Shown here piece after piece: positions 16,438-24,603 of a stretch of DNA of 34,257 bases. Below the pieces are notes generated by a model. That model was not told the DNA's origin. It saw only the letters and a program-made list of their open reading frames with translations, and did not search any database. Source of the stretch: an uncultured Succinivibrionaceae bacterium (lineage in GTDB: Bacteria > Pseudomonadota > Gammaproteobacteria > Enterobacterales > Succinivibrionaceae). The stretch is from NCBI GenBank assembly GCA_944389865.1, contig CALXNX010000026.1:1-34257 (forward strand). Reading direction: 5' to 3'. Position 1 is the stretch's first letter. Every line of letters starts with the position of its first letter. Position numbers and translations under genes: made by a program.

Positions 16438-16932
16438 ATGAGCGAAAACAAGCGTCCGCATCCGCCGGTGGGCAATCTGCTGCTGCGTACCATGGCGCTG
16501 CCTAAGGACACTAATCCCGCAGGCGATCTCTTCGGCGGCTGGATCATGTCGCAGCTGGACATCGCCGGCGCCATCCTGGCCCGCGAAGTGGCGCAGGGCC
16601 GCGTAGTCACCGTGGCGGTGGAAGCCATGTCATTTTTAAAGCCGGTGTCGGTAGGAGATGTGGTCTGCATTTACGGCTACTGCAGCCATGTAGGACACAC
16701 CTCGCTGAAGGTGCATTTAGAGATGTGGGTGAAGAAGACCTACGCTTATTCCATCTCCGAGCGCGATATGGTCACTGAAGGCTGCTATATCTATGTAGCG
16801 GTAGATGAGGACGGCAAGCCGCGGCCGCTGCCGCCGACGGCGCAGGAAGTGGCCCAGAAAGGCATCGATGCCGCCAGCGTGGGCCTAAATGCCGACGGCA
16901 CGATTAAAAAGGCCGCAGGAGACTGCTGCTAA
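16438..16932 (+). CDS. yciA: Acyl-CoA thioesterase YciA
   Basis: Hotdog-fold thioesterase of 164 residues that hydrolyses short- and medium-chain acyl-CoAs in the cytoplasm. The signature NPAGDLFGGWIMSQLD contains the catalytic Asp and the helix start; AVEAMSFLKPVSVGDVV and the later TEGCYIYVAVD are also typical. E. coli YciA is about 130 residues; the additional part is a C-terminal tail ending in two cysteines (GDCC). AGGAG lies 9 nt before the ATG. Its stop codon overlaps that of the convergent acrR by three bases. Confidence 0.93.
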   Translation: MSENKRPHPPVGNLLLRTMALPKDTNPAGDLFGGWIMSQLDIAGAILAREVAQGRVVTVAVEAMSFLKPVSVGDVVCIYGYCSHVGHTSLKVHLEMWVKKTYAYSISERDMVTEGCYIYVAVDEDGKPRPLPPTAQEVAQKGIDAASVGLNADGTIKKAAGDCC

Positions 16933-17615
16933 CTAAGCTGCAGATGAGCCAAGCCCAAGGCGCTGCCGCGTCGGCGCACCGAGCTGCGGCGCTTTAACTG
17001 CGAGAGCTCATCGAAGCAGAAATCTACCAGCCGCTGATAGACATTTTCCTGATCCTGCGCGCGAAAGCCGAAGCGATCAACATTGCAGTAGCCGTTTAAG
17101 ATATAAGTGAGAAAGCTGCAGATAAGCTCCACATCGGCATTGGAGGGCAGCTGGCGGTGGTTGACTGCATTGACCACTGCAGCCGATAAGATCTGATCGC
17201 GCTCCAGCAGCATTTCATGCACGCGCTCGCGCAGCGCATTTTCAGTTTCCGTACCGTCAAAGACCGCGCGCACCACCAGCCCTAAATTAGAGGTAAAGAG
17301 CTTCTGCGCCTCCAGTGTAGAGTGCTGCAGCATCCACTGCTTGAGCAGCCCCAGAGGATCAGTTTCCTCCGGATCGGCTGCGCGCCGCAGATGCCCGGCT
17401 AAATTGTGTTTTTCCGCCATTCCCCTGATGAGTTCGCACAGCAGCTCAGCTTTGTCTTCAAAATGCCAGTAGATGGCCCCGCGGGTCACGCCGGCTTCCC
17501 GTGCAATATCGGATAATGAGGTTTTGTCGTAGCCTTTTTCAGAAAAGACTTTATAAGCAGCATCCATGATCTGCTGCTTAGTCAGCATCGCCTCTTCGTG
17601 CGTTCTTTTCGGCAT
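16929..17615 (-). CDS. acrR: AcrR-like TetR family repressor of acrAB
   Basis: A 228-residue TetR repressor. The N-terminal helix-turn-helix (SEKGYDKTSLSDIAREAGVT, then GAIYWHFEDKAELL) closely resembles E. coli AcrR. The C-terminal ligand-binding domain is of AcrR/TtgR type, with a hydrophobic core and a final basic, Ser/Arg-rich tail. It is divergent from acrA, and the region between carries a near-copy of the E. coli AcrR operator (17664-17687). The known role is repression of acrAB and of acrR itself, relieved by drugs or bile-type ligands. The stop codon overlaps that of yciA. Confidence 0.93.
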   Translation of the reverse strand: MPKRTHEEAMLTKQQIMDAAYKVFSEKGYDKTSLSDIAREAGVTRGAIYWHFEDKAELLCELIRGMAEKHNLAGHLRRAADPEETDPLGLLKQWMLQHSTLEAQKLFTSNLGLVVRAVFDGTETENALRERVHEMLLERDQILSAAVVNAVNHRQLPSNADVELICSFLTYILNGYCNVDRFGFRAQDQENVYQRLVDFCFDELSQLKRRSSVRRRGSALGLAHLQLS

Positions 17616-17658
17616 ATCGTTCCTATTAAAGCTGTCTGCCCGGTTTTAAGGCAGGGGC

Positions 17659-17664
17659 ATTATA
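17659..17664 (-). promoter_or_regulatory. -10 element for acrR
   Basis: On the minus strand this reads TATAAT, 44 bp before the acrR ATG. The AcrR operator begins at its upstream edge and fills the spacer towards the -35 position, consistent with autorepression. Confidence 0.5.
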
Positions 17665-17687
17665 ACATACAGTCATGAATGTACGTA
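17664..17687. promoter_or_regulatory. AcrR operator between acrR and acrA
   Basis: A 24-bp imperfect palindrome with arms around ACATACAGTC and ATGAATGTACGTA. It agrees with the E. coli AcrR site recalled from the literature (TACATACATT then TGTGAATGTATGTA) at about 19 of 24 positions. It overlaps the acrR promoter spacer and the -35 position of the acrA promoter, so one bound repressor could silence both directions. Confidence 0.8.
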
Positions 17688-17703
17688 TCTTTAAATTTTG
17701 CGC

Positions 17704-17709
17704 TACAAT
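17704..17709 (+). promoter_or_regulatory. -10 element for acrAB
   Basis: TACAAT preceded by GCGC, about 70 bp before the acrA ATG. The -35 position falls on the end of the AcrR operator and is a poor match to TTGACA, so this assignment is tentative. Confidence 0.4.
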
Positions 17710-17778
17710 AGGCACGCTCACCCAAGGTGAAATACAAGTGCAGAACAAGTGCATAAGTCGCAATAAGGTATACTGCTT

Positions 17779-18975
17779 ATGTTAATGTCAATTAAAATCA
17801 AGAATTTACGCTTAAGCGCGGCGGCCGCGGCCGTCAGCGCAGCGCTCCTGCTCTCCTCCTGCGGCGACGAGCCGCAGCAGGCGGCGCAGGCTCTGCCGGT
17901 GGACGTCTATACCGTCAGCACCATTGATGTGCCGGTAGTCTCGCATTTAACCGGCCGCGCTAATGCCACCCGCCGCGCAGAAGTGCGTCCGCAGGTTACC
18001 GGCGTCATTCAGAAGAGACTGTTTGTCGAAGGCGCCAATATCGAAGAGGGCACTCAGCTCTATCAGATCGATCCGGCCATCTATCAGGCCCAGTACGACA
18101 GCGCCAAGGCGCAGCTGTCCTCGGCTAATGCCAATCTGCACACCGCCAAGCTGCGCGCCGATCGCTACCGCGCACTGCTCAACCGCAACGCAGTTTCCCG
18201 CCAGGATTACGATGACGCACAGGCCGCCTATCTGCAGGCTGCCGCCTCAGTAGAGATGGCTGAAGCTGACGTACAGACGGCGGAAATCAATTTAAACTAC
18301 ACCAAGGTCTATGCTCCGATCTCAGGGCGCATCTCGCGCTCCAACGTCACGGAAGGCGCTTTAGTGTCGGCCCAGCAGGTCGAGCCCATGACCACCATTC
18401 AGCAGCTCGATCCGATGTACGTGGATTTAGGCCAGTCGGTTGAAGCCCACCTGCAGATGCGTCAGGCCATTGAAAAGGGCAACTTCGTGACCGCCGACGG
18501 CAAGGCCTCGGTAGATATCTATTACTCCAACGGCGAGAAATACCCCTATCAGGGTACTTTAGAGTTCTCGGAAGTGTCGGTAGATGAGACCACCGGCATG
18601 GTGAACCTGCGTGCGATTGTGCCGAACCCCGATCATGTGCTGCTGCCTGGCATGTTCCTGCGCGGCGACATCAATGAAGGCACTATTCCTAATGCCGTAA
18701 TCGTCGATCAGAACGCCGTGACCCGCGAGGCTGCAGGCGTGAGCTATGTCTTCGTGATCGATGCTGAAGGCAGGGCCCAGCGGCGCAATGTGCAGATTGC
18801 CACCAATTACGATCGCTACTTCGTGATCTCAGAGGGCGTGAAGCCGGGCGAGCAGGTGATCGTGTCCAATCTGCAGAAGGTGCGTACCGGCACGCCGGTG
18901 GCCGTAGTCGATCTGCCCGATGACGGCAGCAAGCCCGAAGCAGACCAGGATGCTGCAGCCCCGGCAGCTGAGTAA
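17779..18975 (+). CDS. acrA: Multidrug efflux periplasmic adaptor (membrane fusion) protein AcrA
   Basis: A 398-residue RND adaptor. The N terminus is a lipoprotein signal: a hydrophobic Ala/Leu core followed by the lipobox LSSC (Cys at about residue 28), so it is anchored in the inner membrane facing the periplasm. Family landmarks are GRANATRRAEVRPQVTGVI, the lipoyl-like half RLFVEGANIEEGTQLYQID, the alpha-helical hairpin (about residues 100-165) and the second lipoyl half LNYTKVYAPISGRIS. It bridges AcrB to an outer-membrane TolC channel, which is not encoded here. It is the first gene of a two-gene operon under the AcrR operator, 19 bp before acrB. The C-terminal tail is acidic and Ala-rich. 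Confidence 0.94.
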   Translation: MLMSIKIKNLRLSAAAAAVSAALLLSSCGDEPQQAAQALPVDVYTVSTIDVPVVSHLTGRANATRRAEVRPQVTGVIQKRLFVEGANIEEGTQLYQIDPAIYQAQYDSAKAQLSSANANLHTAKLRADRYRALLNRNAVSRQDYDDAQAAYLQAAASVEMAEADVQTAEINLNYTKVYAPISGRISRSNVTEGALVSAQQVEPMTTIQQLDPMYVDLGQSVEAHLQMRQAIEKGNFVTADGKASVDIYYSNGEKYPYQGTLEFSEVSVDETTGMVNLRAIVPNPDHVLLPGMFLRGDINEGTIPNAVIVDQNAVTREAAGVSYVFVIDAEGRAQRRNVQIATNYDRYFVISEGVKPGEQVIVSNLQKVRTGTPVAVVDLPDDGSKPEADQDAAAPAAE

Positions 18976-18994
18976 ATCTAAAGGACAGTAAAAT

Positions 18995-21900
18995 ATGGCA
19001 CGTTTCTTTATTAACCGCCCGATTTTCGCCTGGGTGATCGCCATCGTGATCATGCTGGCAGGCGCGCTGGCCGTAATGACGCTGCCTGTTGCGCAGTATC
19101 CGACCATTGCGCCGCCTTCCGTGTCCATCCGCGCCTCCTACGCCGGTGCAGACGCCACCACGGTGGAGCGCACGGTGACGCAGATCATCGAGCAGAATAT
19201 GACCGGCCTTGACGGCTATATGTACATGTCGGCCACTTCTGACTCCTACGGCAACTCGGACATCACCATCACCTTCGAGCCGGGCACCAATCCGGATATT
19301 GCGCAGGTGCAGGTGCAGAATAAGCTGCAGCAGACGCAGTCCCAGCTGCCTGAGGTGGTGCAGTCCAACGGCGTGGATGTGACCAAGTCCACCAACGCCT
19401 TCTTAATGGTGGTAGGTCTGGTTGCCAATGACGGCGAACATACCAACACCGACCTGTCCGACTATATTTACGCCAACATCCGCGAACCTATGGCCCGTGT
19501 AGCCGGCGTGGGCGACTTGATGGTGTTCGGCTCTGAGTACGCCATGCGTATTTGGCTGGAGCCTGAAAAGCTCAACAATCTGCGCGTCACGGTCAGCGAG
19601 ATCACCGCCGCCATCACCGCGCAGAACGCGCAGGTGACCTACGGCTCCTTAGGCGGCACTCCGGCGGTTCCCGGCCAGCAGTATGCCTATACCATTACCG
19701 GTCAGTCCCGTCTGACTTCAGCAGAGGAGTTCGGCAACATCTTAATTCGCGTGAATACCGACGGCACTAAGGTGTACTTAAAGGATGTAGCGCGCATTGA
19801 ACTCGGTTCTGAAAGCTATCAGGTACGGGGCAGCTACAATGGCCTGCCGACATCCGGCATCGCCATTCGTCTGGCCTCCGGCGCCAACGCTCTGGATACG
19901 GCTGAAAATGTGAAAGCCCTGATGGCTGATCTGCAGCAGTACTTCCCGGAATGGATTGATGTGGTCTATCCTTTCGATACCACCGACTTTATTAAAGTAT
20001 CCATCAACGAGGTATTCCACACCTTAATTGAAGCCATCATCCTGGTGGTGCTCATCATGTACGTGTTTCTGCAGAACTTCCGCGCCACCCTGATCCCGTC
20101 CATTACGGTGCCGGTAGTGCTGCTGGGCACCTTCGCCATCATGTCGGCCTTAGGCTTCTCCATTAACACGCTGACGATGTTCGGCCTGGTGCTGGCCATC
20201 GGTCTATTGGTGGATGATGCCATCGTGGTGGTGGAAAACGTCGAACGCATTATTGAAGAGGAAGATCTGCCGCCTAAAGAGGCTACCGAGAAATCGATGG
20301 ATCAGATCACGGGAGCGCTGATCGGCATCGCCTTAGTGCTGTCAGCCGTGTTCGTGCCGATGGCGTTCTTCGGCGGCTCGACCGGCGTGATTTACCGTCA
20401 GTTCTCCATCACCATCGTATCGGCCATGGTGCTGTCAGTGCTGATTGCCCTGATCTTAACCCCGGCCCTGTGCGCCACCATGCTCAAGGGCAAGGAAGCG
20501 CGCGAGTCCAAATCGCGCTTTAAGTTCATCGCTAAGGCTGAGTTCGTGCAGGCCAAGCTGCTCACTCCGGTGACGAAGTTCTTTGAGCTCTTCAATAAGT
20601 ATTACGGCAGGATGGCTGCGGCCTATCAGCGCCAGGTCAACCTCGTGATCCGCCGCATCAAGCGCGAGATGGCCTATTACGCCGGCATCTGCGCGGCTTT
20701 GGCGATAGGCTTCATCCAGATCCCGTCGGCCTTCCTGCCCTCAGAAGATCAGGGCGTGCTGCTGGCCATGGTGAACCTGCCGGCAGGCTCCACGGTAGAA
20801 AAAACCACCGTTGCCCTGAGCAAGATGTCCGACTATTTCTTTGAGAATGAAGCTGAGAATACCGCCTCGGTGATGTACGTGACGGGCTTCTCGTTTGCAG
20901 GCTCCGGTCAGAACGCCGGTCTGGCCTTCATCCGCCTCAAGGACTGGTCCGAGCGTACCCGCTCCGATCAGCATGCAGACGCTATATCCAACCGCGCTTA
21001 CATGCCTTTAATGGGCATCCGCGAAGGTCTGGCCTTTGCCTTCAACGTGCCGGCCATTCCGGAATTAGGTACCGCAACGGGCTTTGATATGTATCTGCAG
21101 GACAACGGCGGCGCCGGCCATGAGATGCTCACCAAGGTCCGTCAGGACTATGTCTACGCCGCGCAGCAGTCCCCGCTCTTAATGCAGGTGCGCGCCAACG
21201 GCATGGACGATACCCCGCAGTTCAAGCTCGAACTCGATTACGAGAAGGCTCTGGCCTTAGGGCTTACGGTAAACGATATCAACACTACCTTATCCGTGGC
21301 CTGGGGCTCGGCTTATATCGACGACTTCATTGACCGTCAGCGCGTGAAGAAGGTCTATCTGCAGGCCGATGCGCCGGCGCGCATGAATGAGCTCGATCTC
21401 AACAAATGGTACGTGCGCAATGCCGACGGCGAGATGGTGCCGTTCTCCGCTTTCGCCACCACCTCCTGGACCTACGGCTCACCGCGTCTGGAGCGCTATA
21501 ACGGCGTCGGCGCCATGAACATTCAGGGCGCTCCGGCCCCTGGGATCTCCACCGGTCAGGCCATGCAGGAAATGGAGCGCATAGCCGCAGAAGTCCTGCC
21601 GGCAGGCTTCGGCATTTCGTGGACCGGTCTTTCCTATCAGGAAAGACTGTCCGGCGAGCAGGCCCCGATGCTGTATGCGGTCTCCATCCTGATCGTGTTC
21701 TTATCGCTGGCGGCCCTGTATGAATCCTGGTCCATTCCATTCGCCGTGATCCTGGTGCTGCCCTTGGGCATTATCGGCGCCATTCTGGCGGCCCTGATCA
21801 CGCAGTACGTGCCGGTGCAGACGGTGCTGCGCAACGACGTGTACTTCCAGGTAGGTCTATTAACGACGGTAGGTCTGTCAGCCAAAAACGCCATCCTGAT

Positions 21901-22318
21901 TGTGGAGTTTGCCAAGGAGCTTTACGATAAAGGCTCGCGCCTGTCCGAGGCGGTAGTTGAGGCTGCAAAGATCAGACTGCGCCCGATCTTAATGACCTCG
22001 TCGGCCTTCATCTTAGGCGTGCTGCCGCTGGCCGTCAGCTCCGGCGCCGGTGCAGCCGGCCGTAATGAAATCGGCATCTGCGTGATCGGCGGCATGCTGT
22101 CGGCCACCGTGCTGGCCATCTTCTTCGTACCGGTGTTCTTCGTGCTCATCATGCGCAACTTCACCAAGTATGTGCCCATTGAGGAGAAGAAGAAGCAGGC
22201 AGAAGCGGCCGCTAAGCTGCGCGAGCTCAAGAAGCAGCGCGATGCTGAACTCCAGGCCTTAGCGGCGCAGCAGGCAGGTCAGAGCGGCGATAACGCCGAC
22301 GGCAATGCCAAAAGCTGA
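18995..22318 (+). CDS. acrB: RND multidrug efflux transporter AcrB
   Basis: An inner-membrane proton-driven pump of 1107 residues (HAE-1 family). It starts with the typical [17 protein letters not shown], has the periplasmic porter and funnel domains, and the proton-relay pair Asp-Asp in [15 protein letters not shown] within TM4. The [15 protein letters not shown] segment carries the TM10 lysine. Twelve membrane segments are expected. E. coli AcrB is 1049 residues; the excess is largely a charged C-terminal tail rich in Lys, Glu, Gln and Ala (about the last 50 residues), cytoplasmic and perhaps coiled-coil. AAGGA lies 9 nt upstream of the ATG. A strong terminator follows at 22382. Substrate range cannot be read, but drugs and bile salts are usual for this group. 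Confidence 0.96.
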   Translation: MARFFINRPIFAWVIAIVIMLAGALAVMTLPVAQYPTIAPPSVSIRASYAGADATTVERTVTQIIEQNMTGLDGYMYMSATSDSYGNSDITITFEPGTNPDIAQVQVQNKLQQTQSQLPEVVQSNGVDVTKSTNAFLMVVGLVANDGEHTNTDLSDYIYANIREPMARVAGVGDLMVFGSEYAMRIWLEPEKLNNLRVTVSEITAAITAQNAQVTYGSLGGTPAVPGQQYAYTITGQSRLTSAEEFGNILIRVNTDGTKVYLKDVARIELGSESYQVRGSYNGLPTSGIAIRLASGANALDTAENVKALMADLQQYFPEWIDVVYPFDTTDFIKVSINEVFHTLIEAIILVVLIMYVFLQNFRATLIPSITVPVVLLGTFAIMSALGFSINTLTMFGLVLAIGLLVDDAIVVVENVERIIEEEDLPPKEATEKSMDQITGALIGIALVLSAVFVPMAFFGGSTGVIYRQFSITIVSAMVLSVLIALILTPALCATMLKGKEARESKSRFKFIAKAEFVQAKLLTPVTKFFELFNKYYGRMAAAYQRQVNLVIRRIKREMAYYAGICAALAIGFIQIPSAFLPSEDQGVLLAMVNLPAGSTVEKTTVALSKMSDYFFENEAENTASVMYVTGFSFAGSGQNAGLAFIRLKDWSERTRSDQHADAISNRAYMPLMGIREGLAFAFNVPAIPELGTATGFDMYLQDNGGAGHEMLTKVRQDYVYAAQQSPLLMQVRANGMDDTPQFKLELDYEKALALGLTVNDINTTLSVAWGSAYIDDFIDRQRVKKVYLQADAPARMNELDLNKWYVRNADGEMVPFSAFATTSWTYGSPRLERYNGVGAMNIQGAPAPGISTGQAMQEMERIAAEVLPAGFGISWTGLSYQERLSGEQAPMLYAVSILIVFLSLAALYESWSIPFAVILVLPLGIIGAILAALITQYVPVQTVLRNDVYFQVGLLTTVGLSAKNAILIVEFAKELYDKGSRLSEAVVEAAKIRLRPILMTSSAFILGVLPLAVSSGAGAAGRNEIGICVIGGMLSATVLAIFFVPVFFVLIMRNFTKYVPIEEKKKQAEAAAKLRELKKQRDAELQALAAQQAGQSGDNADGNAKS

Positions 22319-22325
22319 CTTTTAA

Positions 22326-22373
22326 GCAGGAGCAGCCTTAGGGGATCTTAGATCAGAATCTGAGGTCTCCTGC
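22326..22373 (+). other. Long hairpin in the acrB 3' untranslated region
   Basis: Arms GCAGGAG (22326-22332) and CTCCTGC (22367-22373) pair perfectly, and the inner arms CCTTAG and CTGAGG extend the stem with one G-U pair. It lies between the acrB stop and the terminator. Together the two hairpins could form a discrete 3' end fragment of about 80-90 nt. Function is unknown; it may protect the message or be released as a small RNA. Confidence 0.4.
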
Positions 22374-22381
22374 ATAAAGTG

Positions 22382-22408
22382 AAAAGGGAGGCGTCAGCCT
22401 CCTTTTTT
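22382..22408 (+). terminator. Rho-independent terminator of acrAB
   Basis: A GGAGGC/GCCTCC stem (22387-22392 and 22397-22402) with a GTCA loop, extended by A-T pairs, is followed by a run of six T. It closes the acrAB operon and insulates the restriction island downstream. Confidence 0.9.
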
Positions 22409-22456
22409 CATGCCCTTTTCCGCCTGCGCCGACACGGCGCGCTCAGTCGAAATTCA

Positions 22457-22465
22457 TGCTACACT
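22457..22465 (+). promoter_or_regulatory. Extended -10 promoter for the PLD nuclease gene
   Basis: TGCTACACT, an extended -10 (TGn plus TACACT), lies about 60 bp before the nuclease ATG and just after the acrAB terminator. No -35 is clear. The palindrome found at the methyltransferase promoter is not repeated here. Confidence 0.4.
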
Positions 22466-22525
22466 GCATTTAAATTATCAACATAGCGCAGTTTCATCCC
22501 GGTGATCTGCGCAGGACGGCAAAGC

Positions 22526-23773
22526 ATGATTAAAACCATTCATCAGCCTTTTGATGAGCAGCTGGGCAGCATTTTAAGCAGGATGCTGCGCTCAGGCAGT
22601 TATACGAACTTTACTGCGGTAACCGCATTTGCCAAAAACAGCGGGGTACTGCGCTTAATGCCTGCCTTAAAGAGCTTTAAGCAGGATCACGGCGGCAGAC
22701 TCTGTTTTTTCATCGGAGTTGATTTAGGCGGCACCTCTTACGAAGCTCTGCTCTCCCTGCTTGAAATTGCTGATGAACTGGCGGTTATTCATACTGAAGA
22801 CCAAGTCCAGCAGAGCTTCCATCCTAAGCTGTACAGTTTTTTCGGCGGCCCCAATGCTGCTGTCATTATCGGATCGAATAATCTTACCGCAGGCGGGCTG
22901 TGGCATAATTTTGAAAGCGCCGTCCTGCTGTCCTCAGAGGACGGTGACGTCAACCCAGCTTTCATTCAGCAGAATATCAGCGCCTATTTAAGCTCCCTGT
23001 CATCCTTAGGACCTGCGTACTGGCCCATAAAAACCGCAGCAGATGTCGAGAGGCTTTTAAACAACGGCTATGTCAGCAAAGAGATAGCGCTGCAGCTGCG
23101 CAGCCGCAGCGCTGCCTCCCGCCCCAGCGTCGGTAAAAAGCTCTTTAAAAAGCTCTTTGGAGGCGGTCTGCACACCTCCATACCGCCCCTTGAACAGCTG
23201 ACGCAAAGCGCTGCCGACAACAATGCAGAGCCGCTTCCACTGCTTAAGGTTTACGCCGACGCCGGCGAGCAGACGCTCTGGATGGAAAGTCGATCGCTAA
23301 CCGGCGGATCCAGAAATATCATCGATCTTTCCATGCAGGCCAGGATCGTGAAGTCATGTGAACTGCAGCTGGATTTCACCGCCTCACCTGCCGTATTCAT
23401 GCAGGGCGCGGTAGAGTTCTTCGGCATCGAGCCCGAAAAAACTGCAGAGCGCCGGGACATCACGCTGAATTTCAACGGGGTTGATTATATCGGCAATACC
23501 ATATTGTTCCCTGCAGGCAGCAAAGCCAACGGCACTTGGAGGCTGCAGGTAAAAGGCGTTTCGGAAGCCGGCGTGAAAATTACCGATGCCTTCAGGGCCT
23601 TAGGGGAAGAGCACTACCTGACCGACAAAATTATTTCATTTACTAAGATTGAGCCTGATCACTATACGCTGTCAGTATCGCCGCTCAGCAAGCTCGAGTA
23701 CTTCAAAGCCTGCTCCAGAATTGTTGCCCTGAACGGTCACTCCCCCCTCTCGAAACTGATGGGATTGTTCTAA
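22526..23773 (+). CDS. PLD-family restriction endonuclease (BfiI/NgoFVII-like)
   Basis: A 415-residue protein. The N-terminal half is a phospholipase-D-type nuclease domain with one HKD-like motif: His99 and Lys101 in QSFHPKLYSFF, Asn118/Asn119 in VIIGSNNLTAGG and Glu130 in NFESAVLL. This order (H, K, N, E in place of D) is that of BfiI and NgoFVII restriction enzymes, which cut DNA without metal ions and work as dimers. The C-terminal 230 residues should hold DNA recognition and are not recognised. The frame opens at a GTG at 22502, but the ATG at 22526 with AGGA 9 nt upstream fits better. It is convergent with two methyltransferase genes and overlaps the nearer one by 4 nt. That context makes a restriction role likely; other PLD helper nucleases are possible. 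Confidence 0.8.
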   Translation: MIKTIHQPFDEQLGSILSRMLRSGSYTNFTAVTAFAKNSGVLRLMPALKSFKQDHGGRLCFFIGVDLGGTSYEALLSLLEIADELAVIHTEDQVQQSFHPKLYSFFGGPNAAVIIGSNNLTAGGLWHNFESAVLLSSEDGDVNPAFIQQNISAYLSSLSSLGPAYWPIKTAADVERLLNNGYVSKEIALQLRSRSAASRPSVGKKLFKKLFGGGLHTSIPPLEQLTQSAADNNAEPLPLLKVYADAGEQTLWMESRSLTGGSRNIIDLSMQARIVKSCELQLDFTASPAVFMQGAVEFFGIEPEKTAERRDITLNFNGVDYIGNTILFPAGSKANGTWRLQVKGVSEAGVKITDAFRALGEEHYLTDKIISFTKIEPDHYTLSVSPLSKLEYFKACSRIVALNGHSPLSKLMGLF

Positions 23774-24603
23774 AACACATTCAGCCATTCCTGACGGCGG
23801 CCGCGGCGCAGCCCGGAGATCCCGCCTTTAGCGCCGCCCAGATGAAGCTGCGCCGCACGCGGCGACAGCTGCCGCCCCTCAGAGACAAACAGAGGTACGG
23901 CGTGAGATGCCTTAAAGCGCCGGCAAAAGTCTAAAAGGTCAAAGCCGAAGGCATAGCCGGTAGTTCCGGCATACGGCGGATCTGCGTACACTACAGCATT
24001 TTTAGGCACAGCATAATCGAGCATCGCCGTAATATCCTGCCTTATCACCGTGACTCCGCGCATATATTCCATTAGAAGAGTGATGCGGCGGCGCAGCTCC
24101 GGCGCAGCCGGCTGCATGGGATTGGCCGGACTGCGGCGCACGCTGTGCGCTGTAGGTTCCCAATAATCGCGGAAAAAGGCATTTTCCCAGCGGCTGCCGT
24201 TATACCAGATCTGTTTGCCGCCAAAGGAGCAGGACTGCAGCAGAATATAGCGCTCAGCCTCATGGTTCTGCACCGGCTGCTGCGCCAGACTCTGCATGTG
24301 GGCCTTCACCTGCCGTTTATCGGCAGGCAGTTCCTGCAGCAGCTGATCAAAATACGACAGATCGAAAGTCCCCTGCCCGATTTTCTGCCAGAACGCCCCC
24401 CAGGAACTGCAGTCGAGCATAAAAAGACGCTCAGGCTTTATCCCGCGGGCAATCAGTTCAATTGACAGCGCTCCTGAACCGCAGCACAGGTCAAAAAAGC
24501 AGGTCTGTCCATCCGCCTGCTGCAAAAGCAGATCTGCAAGCTCTGCGCTTAAGCGCTGCTTGCCTCCCTGATAGGTGCACGGCACTTTTAAGTCCAGTTT
24601 CAC
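23770..24603 (-). CDS. D12-class (Dam-like) N6-adenine DNA methyltransferase
   Basis: A 277-residue methyltransferase of the alpha class. SAM-binding motif X is TYQGGKQRL near the N terminus, motif I is FFDLCCGSGALSIELI, and the catalytic motif IV is YADPPYAGTTGY (DPPY), typical of N6-adenine enzymes. The C terminus is short (QEWLNVF). It starts with GTG at 24603, overlapping the stop codon of the upstream gene as GTGA, so the two methyltransferases are translationally coupled. Its 3' end overlaps the convergent nuclease by 4 nt. It likely protects one strand of the recognition site for the neighbouring nuclease. Solitary regulatory methylation as by Dam is less likely in this setting. Confidence 0.88.
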   Translation of the reverse strand: MKLDLKVPCTYQGGKQRLSAELADLLLQQADGQTCFFDLCCGSGALSIELIARGIKPERLFMLDCSSWGAFWQKIGQGTFDLSYFDQLLQELPADKRQVKAHMQSLAQQPVQNHEAERYILLQSCSFGGKQIWYNGSRWENAFFRDYWEPTAHSVRRSPANPMQPAAPELRRRITLLMEYMRGVTVIRQDITAMLDYAVPKNAVVYADPPYAGTTGYAFGFDLLDFCRRFKASHAVPLFVSEGRQLSPRAAQLHLGGAKGGISGLRRGRRQEWLNVF

